Shown: positions 29,922-41,178, counted from the first letter of the stretch. The stretch: 64,000 nt of DNA from Burkholderia sp. GAS332 (GCA_900142905.1 FSRV01000001.1:434001-498000), one strand, 5' to 3'. Numbers and translations: made by a program. The notes: generated from the letters alone by a model not told the origin.

Positions 29922-31021
29922 CGAAAACTTTGCCTTTGACGGGCCGCGACCTCTTCTGGCCGCCCGCCGATGAACTGACTGAAGCCGCCGAGCGGATCCG
30001 CGCCCGCTTGGGCGAGTGGCCGCCGACTCATGCGCCGTGGCGCATCTGCCTGACCGCGCCGGATGAACCGAACGGCGGGGACCTGATCGTCGTCGCCGAC
30101 GCGCAGCCGCATGGCGAGCAGGTGGCGCGCTGGCAGGTACAAGGCGCGGGTGTGATCGTCGCCGCCGAGAACACGGCGACGCTCCATCTGGGCGGCGAGA
30201 AATACGCTCTGGAAGGCCACCTGGCGGACGACTGGATTCCCGCGCTGGCGGCGTTTCTCGACTGCGGCTTCGATCCGCATGACGCGCTGGTGCTGGCGCT
30301 GGCCTGGCGCGACGGCGACGAAACCCGTGCGGACGACGCCTTTCCGGCCGATATCGCGCACTTCCCGCGCCTTGCCGGCTTGCCGGTCGCGCCGGCGCAA
30401 GCGTTCGCGCGTTGTCCCGACCGGCTCGGCCTGTATCCGGTGCTGCCGACCGCGGAGTGGGTCGAACGGGTGGTGGGCTTTGGCGTAAAAACGGTCCAGT
30501 TGCGCCGCAAATCGGCCGAACCCGCCGACGAACTGAAGCGCGAAATCGCCCGCTGTGTCGCCGCGGGCCGTGCGCACGATGCCCAGGTTTTCATCAACGA
30601 TCACTGGCAAGCCGCGCTGGAAGCGGGCGCTTACGGCGTCCACCTCGGCCAGGAAGACGTGCATACCGCCGATCTGTCGGCGCTTGCGACAGCCGGCATC
30701 CGGCTCGGTTTGTCGACGCACGGTTTCTACGAGATTCTGAAGGCACTGCACTTCCGGCCAAGCTACATTGCGTTGGGCGCGGTGTTCCCAACCACCACCA
30801 AGATCATGCCGACCGCGCCGCAGGGCCTCAAGCGTCTGGCGCGCTATGTGCGCCTGCTCGACGGCGTGGTGCCGCTGGTGGCGATCGGCGGAATCGATCT
30901 GCAGGTGCTCCCGGACGTGCTGGCGACCGGCGTGGGCTGCGCGGCCGTGGTGCGCGCCGTGACCGAAGCTGCCGACCCGGCTGCCGCGGTTTCTGCGCTG
31001 CAACATGCGTTTACGCAATAA
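29918..31021 (+). CDS. thiE: Thiamine-phosphate synthase ThiE with N-terminal extension
   Basis: Couples HMP-PP with the thiazole phosphate to make thiamine monophosphate. At 367 aa it is much longer than the usual 210-aa enzyme. The catalytic TIM barrel occupies about residues 170-367 ([62 protein letters not shown]). The first about 160 residues lack ThiE motifs; [21 protein letters not shown] resembles the C-terminal helix region of HMP kinase (ThiD), hinting at a degenerate fused domain. It closes the thiOSGE operon and overlaps thiG by 4 nt. Confidence 0.92.
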   Translation: MTKTLPLTGRDLFWPPADELTEAAERIRARLGEWPPTHAPWRICLTAPDEPNGGDLIVVADAQPHGEQVARWQVQGAGVIVAAENTATLHLGGEKYALEGHLADDWIPALAAFLDCGFDPHDALVLALAWRDGDETRADDAFPADIAHFPRLAGLPVAPAQAFARCPDRLGLYPVLPTAEWVERVVGFGVKTVQLRRKSAEPADELKREIARCVAAGRAHDAQVFINDHWQAALEAGAYGVHLGQEDVHTADLSALATAGIRLGLSTHGFYEILKALHFRPSYIALGAVFPTTTKIMPTAPQGLKRLARYVRLLDGVVPLVAIGGIDLQVLPDVLATGVGCAAVVRAVTEAADPAAAVSALQHAFTQ

Positions 31022-31077
31022 TCGTCAAGTTCAGTAAAGGGACAGGGCACCTCACGGCAGCATTTCCATGATGGCCC

Positions 31078-31083
31078 TATAAT
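31078..31083 (+). promoter_or_regulatory. Candidate -10 element for the mla operon
   Basis: A perfect TATAAT in the context GGCCCTATAATTCGG lies 33 nt before the mlaF start. No good -35 hexamer is seen at 17 bp. The same CCCTATAAT core recurs before the ABC-2 exporter at 35478. Confidence 0.4.
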
Positions 31084-31115
31084 TCGGCCTTCCGTGTAAA
31101 AGGACTGTCAGTTTC

Positions 31116-31937
31116 GTGTCTTCCTCCCCCGAGACCTTACTCGAGCTGCGTGACGTCGACTTCGGTTATGGCGACCGGCTCGTCCTGTCGAACCTGAATC
31201 TGCGCTTCAAGCGCGGCCAGGTCGTCGCGGTCATGGGCGGCTCGGGTTGCGGCAAAACCACAGTGCTGCGTCTGATCGGCGGCCTGGTGCGCGCGCAGCG
31301 CGGCCAGATCCTGTTTCATGGCCAGGATGTCGGCGCGCAAACGCGCGACGGCCTGTACGCGCTGCGCCGCAAGATGGGCATGCTGTTCCAGTTCGGCGCG
31401 CTGTTCACCGATATGTCGGTGTTCGAAAACGTCGCCTTTGCGCTGCGCGAGCACACCGACCTCCCCGAAGAATTGATTCGCGACCTCGTGTTGATGAAGC
31501 TCAACGCGGTCGGGTTGCGCGGCGCGCGCGACCTGGCGCCGTCGGAGATTTCGGGCGGTATGGCGCGGCGTGTGGCGCTGGCCCGGGCGATTGCGCTCGA
31601 CCCCGAGCTGATGATGTACGACGAGCCGTTCGCCGGCCTCGATCCGATCTCGCTCGGCATTACAGCAAACCTGATTCGCGCGCTGAATCAGGCACTTGGC
31701 GCGACGTCGATCCTCGTCACGCACGACGTGCCGGAATCGTTCGCGATTGCCGATTACGTCTATTTCCTCGCCAACGGCGGGGTGCATGCCGAAGGTACGC
31801 CGGCCGAGCTGCGCGCGTCGACCGATGCGACCGTGCGGCAGTTCATCGACGGTGCGCCGGACGGTCCGTTCAAATTCCACTATCCCAGCCAGAAGCCGCT
31901 CGCGGCGGACTTCGGCATCGGCGGAGGTCAGTCATGA
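31116..31937 (+). CDS. mlaF: Phospholipid transport ABC ATPase MlaF
   Basis: 273-aa ATPase of the Mla system, which keeps outer-membrane lipid asymmetry by moving mislocalised phospholipids inward. Walker A GGSGCGKTT, a Q-loop in MLFQFGALFTDM, signature ISGGMARRVALARA and Walker B LMMYDEPFAGLDP are present; FQFGALFTDMSVFENVAF is characteristic of MlaF. Start is GTG 31116, with AAGGA slightly far upstream. It begins mlaFED-mlaA-mlaCB and overlaps mlaE. Confidence 0.94.
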   Translation: MSSSPETLLELRDVDFGYGDRLVLSNLNLRFKRGQVVAVMGGSGCGKTTVLRLIGGLVRAQRGQILFHGQDVGAQTRDGLYALRRKMGMLFQFGALFTDMSVFENVAFALREHTDLPEELIRDLVLMKLNAVGLRGARDLAPSEISGGMARRVALARAIALDPELMMYDEPFAGLDPISLGITANLIRALNQALGATSILVTHDVPESFAIADYVYFLANGGVHAEGTPAELRASTDATVRQFIDGAPDGPFKFHYPSQKPLAADFGIGGGQS

Positions 31938-32701
31938 TCAGTGCGCTTGGTCGCTCGGTGATCGACGGGCTGGGCACGGCCGGCTACGCCACACGGTTCT
32001 TTTTCCGGCTGCTGCTCGAATTTTTCCCGCTGCTGCGCCGGCCGCGCCTTGTCACGAAGCAGATCCACTTCGTAGGTAATTATTCGCTGGTGATCATCGC
32101 CGTGTCGGGGCTGTTCGTCGGCTTCGTGCTCGGCTTGCAGGGCTATTACACGCTCAACCGTTACGGTTCCGAACAGGCGTTGGGGCTGCTGGTCGCGCTT
32201 TCGCTGGTGCGCGAACTCGGGCCGGTGGTCACGGCGCTGCTGTTCGCGGGCCGCGCCGGCACGTCGCTCACGGCCGAAATCGGCTTGATGAAGGCGGGCG
32301 AGCAGTTGACCGCGATGGAAATGATGGCCGTGGATCCGGTCAAGGTGGTGGTGGCGCCGCGCCTGTGGGCGGGCATCGTTTCCATGCCGATTCTGGCCGC
32401 GATCTTCAGCGCGGTCGGCGTGTTCGGCGGTTATGTGGTGGGTGTGCTGCTGATCGGCGTCGATTCCGGCGCGTTCTGGTCGCAGATGCAAGGTGGCGTC
32501 GACGTCTGGCGTGATATTGGCGCCGGGGTCATCAAGAGCGTGGTGTTCGGCCTCGCGGTGACCTTCGTGGCGCTGTTTCAGGGCTACGAAGCCAAGCCGA
32601 CGCCGGAGGGCGTGTCGCGCGCCACGACCAAGACGGTGGTGTACGCGTCGCTTGCGGTGCTCGGCCTCGATTTTCTGCTGACCGCACTGATGTTCAGCTA
32701 A
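31934..32701 (+). CDS. mlaE: Phospholipid transport permease MlaE
   Basis: 255-aa inner-membrane permease with about five hydrophobic helices. MlaE hallmarks include FVGNYSLVIIAVSGLFVGFVLGLQGYY, LVRELGPVVTALLFAGRAGTSLTAEIGLM and TEQ-type LTAMEMMAVDP. ATG 31934 overlaps the mlaF stop by 4 nt (ATGA). Confidence 0.95.
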   Translation: MISALGRSVIDGLGTAGYATRFFFRLLLEFFPLLRRPRLVTKQIHFVGNYSLVIIAVSGLFVGFVLGLQGYYTLNRYGSEQALGLLVALSLVRELGPVVTALLFAGRAGTSLTAEIGLMKAGEQLTAMEMMAVDPVKVVVAPRLWAGIVSMPILAAIFSAVGVFGGYVVGVLLIGVDSGAFWSQMQGGVDVWRDIGAGVIKSVVFGLAVTFVALFQGYEAKPTPEGVSRATTKTVVYASLAVLGLDFLLTALMFS

Positions 32702-32786
32702 AACTGCGCTGCACGTTTCCGCTCAGCGGGCGCGCCTCGGGTTGCGCGTGACGGGAGCGGGAGCAGCGTGGCGGATTCACTTTGGG

Positions 32787-33350
32787 ATGACGATGAAAAA
32801 GACTGCTCTCGACTTCTGGGTCGGCCTGTTTGTGGTGTTGGGTTTCGTGGCGTTGCTGTTTCTCGCGCTGAAGGCCGGCAACATGAGCTCGTTGTCGTTT
32901 CAGGCAACATACCCGGTCAAGCTCAAGTTCGACAATATCGGCGGACTAAAGGTGCGCGCACCGGTGAAGAGCGCGGGTGTGACGGTCGGCCGGGTTGCCT
33001 CGATCGGCTTTGACAGCAATGCGTATCAGGCTGTCGTCACGATCGACCTCGACAAGCAATACCCGTTTCCGAAAGACACCTCGGCGAAGATCCTGACCTC
33101 GGGTCTGCTCGGCGAGCAATACATCGGGCTCGAACCCGGTGGCGACAGCGAGATGCTTAAAGCGGGTGACACGATTTCGATGACACAATCGGCGATCGTG
33201 CTGGAAAACCTGATCGGACAATTCCTGTATAGCAAGGCCGCGGATTCGGGCGCATCCAAGCCGGGCGCGGGTTCGGCTGCGGCCGCCCCCGCCGCGGCGC
33301 CCGCGCCGGCGGCGCCGACTCTGCCCGCTTCTGGCGCGGCCGGTCAATAA
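32787..33350 (+). CDS. mlaD: MCE-domain protein MlaD
   Basis: 187-aa protein with an N-terminal transmembrane anchor (FWVGLFVVLGFVALLFLAL) and a periplasmic MCE domain (VKLKFDNIGGLKVRAPVKSAGVTVGRV, TSGLLGEQYIGLEPGG) that forms the hexameric lipid-binding ring on MlaFE. The last about 35 residues are an Ala/Pro-rich tail. ATG 32787 or ATG 32793 are both possible starts. Confidence 0.93.
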   Translation: MTMKKTALDFWVGLFVVLGFVALLFLALKAGNMSSLSFQATYPVKLKFDNIGGLKVRAPVKSAGVTVGRVASIGFDSNAYQAVVTIDLDKQYPFPKDTSAKILTSGLLGEQYIGLEPGGDSEMLKAGDTISMTQSAIVLENLIGQFLYSKAADSGASKPGAGSAAAAPAAAPAPAAPTLPASGAAGQ

Positions 33351-33361
33351 GGAGAATAAAA

Positions 33362-34381
33362 ATGCAGACCCTACGCACACGAGGCGTTCGCACCGTCCAG
33401 ATAGCGACGTTTGCGCTCGCGGCCGCTACGCTCGCCGGCTGCACGACCGTGCAGACGCCGACCAAGGGCGATCCGCTCGAGGGCTTGAACCGCACGATCT
33501 TCACCGTCAACGACAAGCTCGACCAGTACGCGCTGAAGCCGGTCGCGAAAGGCTATGTCTGGGCGACGCCGCAACCGGTGCGCGACAGCGTCACTAACTT
33601 CTTCTCGAACATCGGCGACGTCTACATCGCGGCGAACAACCTGCTGCAGTTGAAGATCACCGATGGCGTCGAAGACATCATGCGGATCGTGATCAACACG
33701 ACGTTCGGTGTCGGCGGTCTGTTCGACGTGGCGACGCTCGCCAAGCTGCCCAAGCACGACAACGACCTCGGCCTGACGCTCGGCCACTATGGCGTGCCGG
33801 CGGGCCCGTACCTCGTGTTGCCGCTGTTCGGGCCGAGCACGGTGCGTGACGCGGTCGGCTCGATTGGCAACTACTATGTGAATCCGCTCAGCTACATTCA
33901 TCCGGATGGCCTGAGCTGGGCGCTGTATGGCCTGAACGTCGTCAACACGCGCGCGAATCTGTTGAGCGCGAGCGACGTGCTGGAAGGCGCCGCGCTGGAT
34001 AAGTACTCGTTCGTGCGGAACGCGTATCTGCAACGCCGCCAGTATTTGCTGTCGGACGGCAAGCAGACGCAGTCACTGCCGAACTACGGCGAAGAAGCAC
34101 CGCTGCCGAAGTACGAGGACGTTGAAGGCGGCGCGGCAGGCACGCAGGGTGCTCCCGCCAAGGCCGCGTCCGGTACGGCCGGCGCAACGCCGCCTCAAGC
34201 GGCTTCGGCCGCAGGCGCCACCGCGGGTGCAACCGGCACGGCGGCGGCCCCTGAAGCCGCCTCCGGCAGCTCCGTGTCGCCGCCGCTCGACCTGAACGGC
34301 GGTCCGGAAACCACGCAGATTCCGGCTGGCCAACTGGTCCCGCCGCAGCGTTTCAACTTCCCGTCATTCAAATTGCGTTGA
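33362..34381 (+). CDS. mlaA: Outer-membrane lipoprotein MlaA (VacJ)
   Basis: 339-aa lipoprotein (lipobox LAGC, Cys27) that forms the outer-membrane phospholipid-extracting channel. MlaA motifs DPLEGLNRTIFTVND, NFFSNIGDVYIAANNLLQ, TFGVGGLFDVA and LTLGHYGVPAGPYLVLPLFGPSTVRDAVG are intact to about residue 245. The rest is a low-complexity Ala/Gly/Pro/Thr tail (about 250-320) ending in FNFPSFKLR, longer than in E. coli. GGAG lies a few nt before ATG 33362. Here it is inside the mla operon, not at a separate locus. Confidence 0.94.
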   Translation: MQTLRTRGVRTVQIATFALAAATLAGCTTVQTPTKGDPLEGLNRTIFTVNDKLDQYALKPVAKGYVWATPQPVRDSVTNFFSNIGDVYIAANNLLQLKITDGVEDIMRIVINTTFGVGGLFDVATLAKLPKHDNDLGLTLGHYGVPAGPYLVLPLFGPSTVRDAVGSIGNYYVNPLSYIHPDGLSWALYGLNVVNTRANLLSASDVLEGAALDKYSFVRNAYLQRRQYLLSDGKQTQSLPNYGEEAPLPKYEDVEGGAAGTQGAPAKAASGTAGATPPQAASAAGATAGATGTAAAPEAASGSSVSPPLDLNGGPETTQIPAGQLVPPQRFNFPSFKLR

Positions 34382-34495
34382 GCGTGCAGCCGTAACAGAT
34401 CGATACGACTCTCGCAGTTTGCGCATGGATTGCTGCTGAACTCGCGTGTTAATGTCGGCTCAAACGGTTGCACTATTTTTAAGGCATGGCTCGAT

Positions 34496-35128
34496 ATGAA
34501 AAAATTCTTCCTGATTCCGTTGTTTGCTGCGTTGTTCTCTTTCGCGAGTGCCGGTGCATCGGCACAAACCGTCGACTCCAGTTCGCCGGACACATTGATC
34601 AAGACCGTCACCCAACAGGTGGTCGATGCGGTCCGCGCTGACAAGTCGATCCAGCAAGGCGACATTACGCACATCACCCAGCTCGTCAACGAAAAGATCC
34701 TGCCGTACACCGATTTCCGCCGTACCACGCAACTGGCGATGGGCCGCAACTGGCGCACCGCTACGCCTGAGCAGCAAAACGCCGTGGTCGAGCAGTTCAA
34801 GATGCTGCTGATCCGCACGTACTCGGGCGCGCTCGCCCAGGTCCGCGATCAACAGATCCAGTACAAGCCGTTCCGCATGAGCCCGGACGACACCGACACG
34901 GTGGTCCGCTCGGTGGTGATGAACAACGGCTCGCCGATCGAACTCGACTACCGTCTGTACAAGACGCCGAACGGCTGGCGCGTGTATGACATCAACGTGC
35001 TCGGCGCGTGGCTGATCCAGGCGTATCAGCAACAGTTCAACGAGCAGATCCAGCAGAAGGGCGTGGACGGACTGATCCAGTTCCTCACGCAGCGCAATCA
35101 GCAACTGGCTGCGGGCAAGCAGTCGTGA
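34496..35128 (+). CDS. mlaC: Periplasmic phospholipid-binding protein MlaC
   Basis: 210-aa protein with a signal peptide (MKKFFLIPLFAALFSFASAG, cleavage after ASA) and the MlaC/Ttg2D fold: LVNEKILPYTDFRRTTQLAMGRNWR, FKMLLIRTYSGAL, DYRLYKTPNGWRVYDINVLGAWL and QQFNEQI. It shuttles phospholipids between MlaA and MlaFEDB. ATG 34496 is preferred because it places the signal peptide at the N-terminus. The stop overlaps mlaB. Confidence 0.95.
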   Translation: MKKFFLIPLFAALFSFASAGASAQTVDSSSPDTLIKTVTQQVVDAVRADKSIQQGDITHITQLVNEKILPYTDFRRTTQLAMGRNWRTATPEQQNAVVEQFKMLLIRTYSGALAQVRDQQIQYKPFRMSPDDTDTVVRSVVMNNGSPIELDYRLYKTPNGWRVYDINVLGAWLIQAYQQQFNEQIQQKGVDGLIQFLTQRNQQLAAGKQS

Positions 35129-35418
35129 GCGAAGTGCTGAACGCCGTCGCAAGCCGCTTTGAAAGCGGCGCGACGCTGACCCACGAAAGCGCGAAAGCCG
35201 CGTTCGAGGCGGGTTTGCAGCGCATCGCTGCAGGCGCGACCGGCGTGGATTGCGCGCCGCTCGTGCATTTCGATTCGACCGCGCTTGCCGTCCTGCTCGC
35301 ATGGGAGCGTGCCGCCCAGGCACGCGGCGTCGTGTTCGAGATCGTCAACCTGCCGGCTGGTCTCGCCAGCCTCGCACAAGCCTACGGCGTCGACACCCTG
35401 TTGTCGACGCGACATTGA
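35125..35418 (+). CDS. mlaB: STAS-domain protein MlaB
   Basis: 97-aa cytoplasmic STAS protein from GTG 35125, overlapping the mlaC stop as GTGA. The core VDCAPLVHFDSTALAVLLAWERAAQARG contains the conserved DST motif seen in MlaB, which binds MlaF and stabilises the transporter. Last gene of the mla set before a terminator. Confidence 0.9.
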   Translation: MSEVLNAVASRFESGATLTHESAKAAFEAGLQRIAAGATGVDCAPLVHFDSTALAVLLAWERAAQARGVVFEIVNLPAGLASLAQAYGVDTLLSTRH

Positions 35419-35444
35419 CGCTCTCATAGCGTCACTTCCAATCG

Positions 35445-35473
35445 CCCCGGCCGAGCCGGGGCTGCCGATTTTT
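35445..35473 (+). terminator. Intrinsic terminator after mlaB
   Basis: CCCCGGC-CGA-GCCGGGG (35445-35461) is a perfect 7-bp GC-rich stem followed by CTGCCGATTTTT. It lies 27 nt after mlaB and just before a TATAAT at 35478, so transcription probably restarts for the ABC-2 genes. Confidence 0.7.
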
Positions 35474-35477
35474 GCCC

Positions 35478-35483
35478 TATAAT
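35478..35483 (+). promoter_or_regulatory. Candidate -10 element for ABC-2 exporter genes
   Basis: TATAAT in GCCCTATAATCAAA directly follows the mlaB terminator and lies about 105 nt before the ATPase start. No clear -35 hexamer is visible because the terminator stem occupies that place. Confidence 0.35.
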
Positions 35484-35588
35484 CAAACGTTTTTCGGGGC
35501 ACATAACCGGCCCCAATTTCGTCCCTTCCAGCACTTTTGCGCCCCCTCAGGGCTCCTTTAGGCGCCGCGACGCACGCGGCCCATAGTC

Positions 35589-36521
35589 ATGTCAGCCATA
35601 GAAATTCGTAACGTCAAGAAGCGCTACAAGGACTTGCAGGCGCTCAAGGGCGTCAACCTCACGGTGGAAGAAGGCGAGTTCTTCGGACTGCTCGGTCCGA
35701 ACGGCGCGGGCAAGACGACGCTCATCAGCATACTCGCCGGTCTCGCGCGCGCCGATGAAGGCAGCATCGCGGTGCGCGGGCATGACGTAGTCAGCGATTT
35801 CCGCGACGCGCGCCGCGCGCTCGGTGTGGTGCCGCAGGAGCTCGTGTTCGATCCGTTCTTCACGGTGCGTGAAACGTTGCGGATCCAGTCCGGCTACTAC
35901 GGGCTGCGCAACAACGACGCGTGGATCGACGAGATCATGGCCAATCTCGACCTCACCGATAAAGCCGACGCCAACATGCGTGCGCTGTCGGGCGGCATGA
36001 AGCGCCGCGTGCTCGTGGCGCAGGCGCTGGTGCACCGGCCGCCGGTGATCGTGCTGGATGAGCCGACCGCGGGCGTCGACGTCGAGTTGCGTCAAACCTT
36101 GTGGAAATTCATCTCGCGCCTGAATCGCGAGGGTCACACGATCGTGCTGACCACGCACTATCTGGAAGAAGCCGAATCGCTGTGCGACCGCATCGCGATG
36201 TTGCGGCGCGGCGAGGTTGTCGCGCTCGAGCGCACCAGCACGCTGTTGCAGCGCTTTGCCGGCATGCAGTTGTTCCTGCGCTTTACCGCAGGCGTGTTGC
36301 CGGCCGAGTTGCGTCCCCTCGAAGTGGACAGCGGTACGGGCAACGGCAATGGCCGTCAGCATCTGCTGCGTCTGGCGAGCTATGACGACGTCGAGCGGAT
36401 TCTCGCGCAGTGCCGCGCAGCGGGCTGTACATTCGAAGAAATCGAGGTCCGCAAGGCCGACCTCGAAGATGTGTTCGTTCAGGTGATGAACGGTCCGGAA
36501 GTGATCGAGGGGCTTGCATGA
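35589..36521 (+). CDS. ABC-2 type exporter ATP-binding protein (YadG-like)
   Basis: 310-aa ATPase: Walker A GPNGAGKTT, Q-loop VPQELVFDPFFTV, signature LSGGMKRRVLVAQAL, Walker B VIVLDEPTAGVD and the H-loop TTHYLEEAE. The C-terminal about 80 residues form an accessory domain common in YadG/CcmA-type exporters. It overlaps the permease gene by 4 nt. The substrate is unknown; position between mla and murA suggests an envelope-related role. Confidence 0.9.
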   Translation: MSAIEIRNVKKRYKDLQALKGVNLTVEEGEFFGLLGPNGAGKTTLISILAGLARADEGSIAVRGHDVVSDFRDARRALGVVPQELVFDPFFTVRETLRIQSGYYGLRNNDAWIDEIMANLDLTDKADANMRALSGGMKRRVLVAQALVHRPPVIVLDEPTAGVDVELRQTLWKFISRLNREGHTIVLTTHYLEEAESLCDRIAMLRRGEVVALERTSTLLQRFAGMQLFLRFTAGVLPAELRPLEVDSGTGNGNGRQHLLRLASYDDVERILAQCRAAGCTFEEIEVRKADLEDVFVQVMNGPEVIEGLA

Positions 36522-37273
36522 GCGGTTTTCGCACGCTGTTTTACAAGGAAATCCTGCGTTTCTGGAAGGTGGCGTTCCAGACCGTGCTGGCGCCGGTCAT
36601 CACCGCGCTGCTGTATCTGACGATTTTCGGGCACGCGTTGCGCGGTCACGTTCAGGTCTATCCGGGCGTCGAGTACACGAGCTTCCTGATTCCCGGCCTC
36701 GTGATGATGAGCGTGTTGCAGAACTCATTTGCGAATAGCTCGTCCTCGCTGATCCAGTCGAAGATCACCGGTAACCTGGTGTTCGTGCTGCTGCCGCCAC
36801 TCTCGCACTACGAGATGTTCGGCGCATATGTGCTCGCTGCCGTGGCCCGGGGCCTGGCGGTCGGCTTCGGCGTGTTCATCGTGACGATCTGGTTCGTGCC
36901 GGTCAGCTTCAGCGCGCCGTTTTACATCATCGCGTTCGCGATTTTCGGCGCGGCGATCCTCGGCACGCTCGGTTTGATCGCCGGCATCTGGGCCGAAAAG
37001 TTCGATCAGCTTGCTGCATTTCAAAACTTTCTGATTATGCCGCTCACGTTCCTCTCGGGCGTGTTCTACTCGACGCATACGCTGCCACCGGTGTGGCGCG
37101 AAGTGTCGCGGCTCAATCCCTTTTTCTACATGATCGACGGCTTTCGCTACGGTTTCTTCGGGATGTCGGATATCAATCCGCTCGAGAGCCTGGCGATCGT
37201 CGCCGGTTTCTTTGTGGTGCTGGCCGTGGTGGCGATGCGCATGCTCGCCTCCGGCTACAAACTGCGCCACTGA
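36518..37273 (+). CDS. ABC-2 type exporter permease (YadH-like)
   Basis: 251-aa membrane protein with about six hydrophobic segments and the ABC-2 signature region LNPFFYMIDGFRYGFFG near the C-terminus. ATG 36518 overlaps the ATPase stop (ATGA), so the two form one transporter. It matches the E. coli YadGH pair in size and order. Confidence 0.9.
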   Translation: MSGFRTLFYKEILRFWKVAFQTVLAPVITALLYLTIFGHALRGHVQVYPGVEYTSFLIPGLVMMSVLQNSFANSSSSLIQSKITGNLVFVLLPPLSHYEMFGAYVLAAVARGLAVGFGVFIVTIWFVPVSFSAPFYIIAFAIFGAAILGTLGLIAGIWAEKFDQLAAFQNFLIMPLTFLSGVFYSTHTLPPVWREVSRLNPFFYMIDGFRYGFFGMSDINPLESLAIVAGFFVVLAVVAMRMLASGYKLRH

Positions 37274-37288
37274 TCAGGAGCTTCTCTC

Positions 37289-37528
37289 ATGTTGCCGACT
37301 CCCGAACAGGTCAAGCAATACATCGCGGCTGGACTCGCTTGCCAGCATCTCGAAGTCGAGGGCGACGGTCAGCATTTCTTCGCGACCATCGTTTCGCCGA
37401 GCTTCGAAGGCAAGCGTTTGATCGCGCGCCATCAACTCGTGTACGCGGCGCTCGGCGACCGCATGCGCGAAGAAATCCACGCGCTCAGCATGAAGACGCT
37501 GACGCCCGCCGAATGGCAGAACGCGTAA
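37289..37528 (+). CDS. ibaG: BolA/IbaG family protein
   Basis: 79-aa BolA-fold protein: VKQYIAAGLACQHLEVEGDG, HFFATIVSPSFEGKRLIARHQLVYAALGDRM and EEIHALSMKTLTP. BolA proteins bind monothiol glutaredoxins through a conserved His and take part in iron-sulfur handling and acid response. Its place between the mla cluster and murA is the same as in E. coli (mlaB-ibaG-murA). Confidence 0.93.
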   Translation: MLPTPEQVKQYIAAGLACQHLEVEGDGQHFFATIVSPSFEGKRLIARHQLVYAALGDRMREEIHALSMKTLTPAEWQNA

Positions 37529-39597
<2,069 letters not shown>

Positions 39598-39600
39598 ATA

Positions 39601-39624
39601 GTTTGACCACGCGCGTGGTCAAAC
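39601..39624. repeat. 24-bp perfect palindrome between hisG and hisD
   Basis: GTTTGACCACGCGCGTGGTCAAAC is its own reverse complement over all 24 bases. It begins 4 nt after the hisG stop and ends 48 nt before the hisD start. No T-run follows, so it is more like a protein-binding operator or an mRNA hairpin than a terminator. Confidence 0.85.
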
Positions 39625-39672
39625 TCGCGTGACCAGACTATGAACGCGCGCCTTACCGAAACGGAACCCCGT

Positions 39673-40995
39673 ATGTCTATCAAGATTCGCAAACTCGATT
39701 CCAGCGCGCCCGACTTCCAGAAGTCGCTGCACGCGGTGCTCGCGTTCGAGGCGAGCGAAGACGAAGCAATCGAGCGCTCGGTCGCGCAAATTCTGAACGA
39801 CGTGAAGGCACGCGGCGACGCTGCGGTGCTCGAGTACACGAACCGCTTCGACCGTGTCGAGGCGAAAAGCGTTGCGGCGCTCGAGTTGCCGATGTCCGAA
39901 CTCGAAGCGGCGCTCGAAGGCCTCGAGCCCAAGCGCCGCGCGGCGCTCGAAGCGGCGGCGGCGCGCGTACGCGGCTACCACGAGAAGCAGAAGATCGAGT
40001 GCGGCAGCCATAGCTGGCAGTACACGGAAGCGGACGGCACCGTGCTCGGCCAGAAGGTCACGCCGCTGGATCGCGCGGGTATCTACGTGCCGGGTGGCAA
40101 GGCGGCGTATCCGTCGTCGGTGCTGATGAACGCGATTCCGGCACGCGTGGCCGGGGTGCGCGAAATTGTCATGGTTGTGCCGACGCCGGATGGCGTGAAG
40201 AATCCGCTGGTGCTGGCGGCTGCCTTGCTGGGCGGCGTGGATCGGGTGTTCACGATCGGCGGTGCGCAGGCGGTGGCCGCCTTGGCGTACGGCACGCAAA
40301 CGGTGCCTGCAGTCGACAAGATCTGCGGCCCGGGCAATGCCTATGTCGCGTCGGCCAAGCGCCGCGTGTTCGGCACGGTCGGGATCGATATGATCGCCGG
40401 GCCGTCGGAAATTCTCGTGTTGTGCGACGGTACGACGGACCCGCGCTGGATCGCGATGGACCTGTTCTCGCAAGCCGAGCACGACGAGCTCGCGCAATCC
40501 ATCCTGCTGTGCCCGGACGGTGCCTTCATCGCCCGCGTGCGCGACGCGATCAACGAACTGCTGCCCACCATGCCGCGCCAGGACGTGATCCGCGCGTCGC
40601 TCGAAGGCCGCGGTGCGTTGATCAAGGTGCGCGATATGGCTGAAGCCTGCTCGATCGCCAACGACATCGCCCCGGAACACCTCGAAATCTCCGCGCTGGA
40701 GCCGCATCAGTGGGGCCAACTGATCCGCCATGCCGGTGCGATCTTCCTCGGCCGCTACACCAGCGAAAGCCTCGGCGACTACTGCGCCGGGCCGAATCAT
40801 GTGCTGCCTACGTCCCGTACCGCACGGTTCTCGTCACCCTTGGGCGTCTACGATTTCTTCAAGCGTTCGAGCGTGATCGAGGTCAGTGCGGAAGGCGCGC
40901 AGACGCTCGGCGAGATCGCTGCTGAACTCGCCTATGGCGAAGGCTTGCAGGCGCACGCTCGGAGTGCCGAATACCGTATGCGGCAGAACGGCTAA
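39673..40995 (+). CDS. hisD: Histidinol dehydrogenase
   Basis: Oxidises histidinol to histidine in two NAD+-dependent steps with Zn2+. The 440-aa product (ATG 39673, MSIKIRKLD; an in-frame ATG at 39640 adds 11 residues) has [25 protein letters not shown], the family signature [17 protein letters not shown] and the metal-site region [14 protein letters not shown], plus AEHLEI-like [12 protein letters not shown] and [14 protein letters not shown]. Normal length. Confidence 0.95.
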   Translation: MSIKIRKLDSSAPDFQKSLHAVLAFEASEDEAIERSVAQILNDVKARGDAAVLEYTNRFDRVEAKSVAALELPMSELEAALEGLEPKRRAALEAAAARVRGYHEKQKIECGSHSWQYTEADGTVLGQKVTPLDRAGIYVPGGKAAYPSSVLMNAIPARVAGVREIVMVVPTPDGVKNPLVLAAALLGGVDRVFTIGGAQAVAALAYGTQTVPAVDKICGPGNAYVASAKRRVFGTVGIDMIAGPSEILVLCDGTTDPRWIAMDLFSQAEHDELAQSILLCPDGAFIARVRDAINELLPTMPRQDVIRASLEGRGALIKVRDMAEACSIANDIAPEHLEISALEPHQWGQLIRHAGAIFLGRYTSESLGDYCAGPNHVLPTSRTARFSSPLGVYDFFKRSSVIEVSAEGAQTLGEIAAELAYGEGLQAHARSAEYRMRQNG

Positions 40996-41178
40996 GCGCG
41001 GCTGAACGCGGGGAGCCGGAGCACGGAGCAGGCGGGCATCGAACCGATGTCCGCGAACTCCGACGACGGATTTCGCGCGGTTTCCCGTTTAAATAACGAC
41101 AATAGAGACCAACCTGGGGCAGTCCGCAAGCCGCCGATACCCGGCCGGCGTCTCCTGTGCGGCCCGGTCCACTGACAT

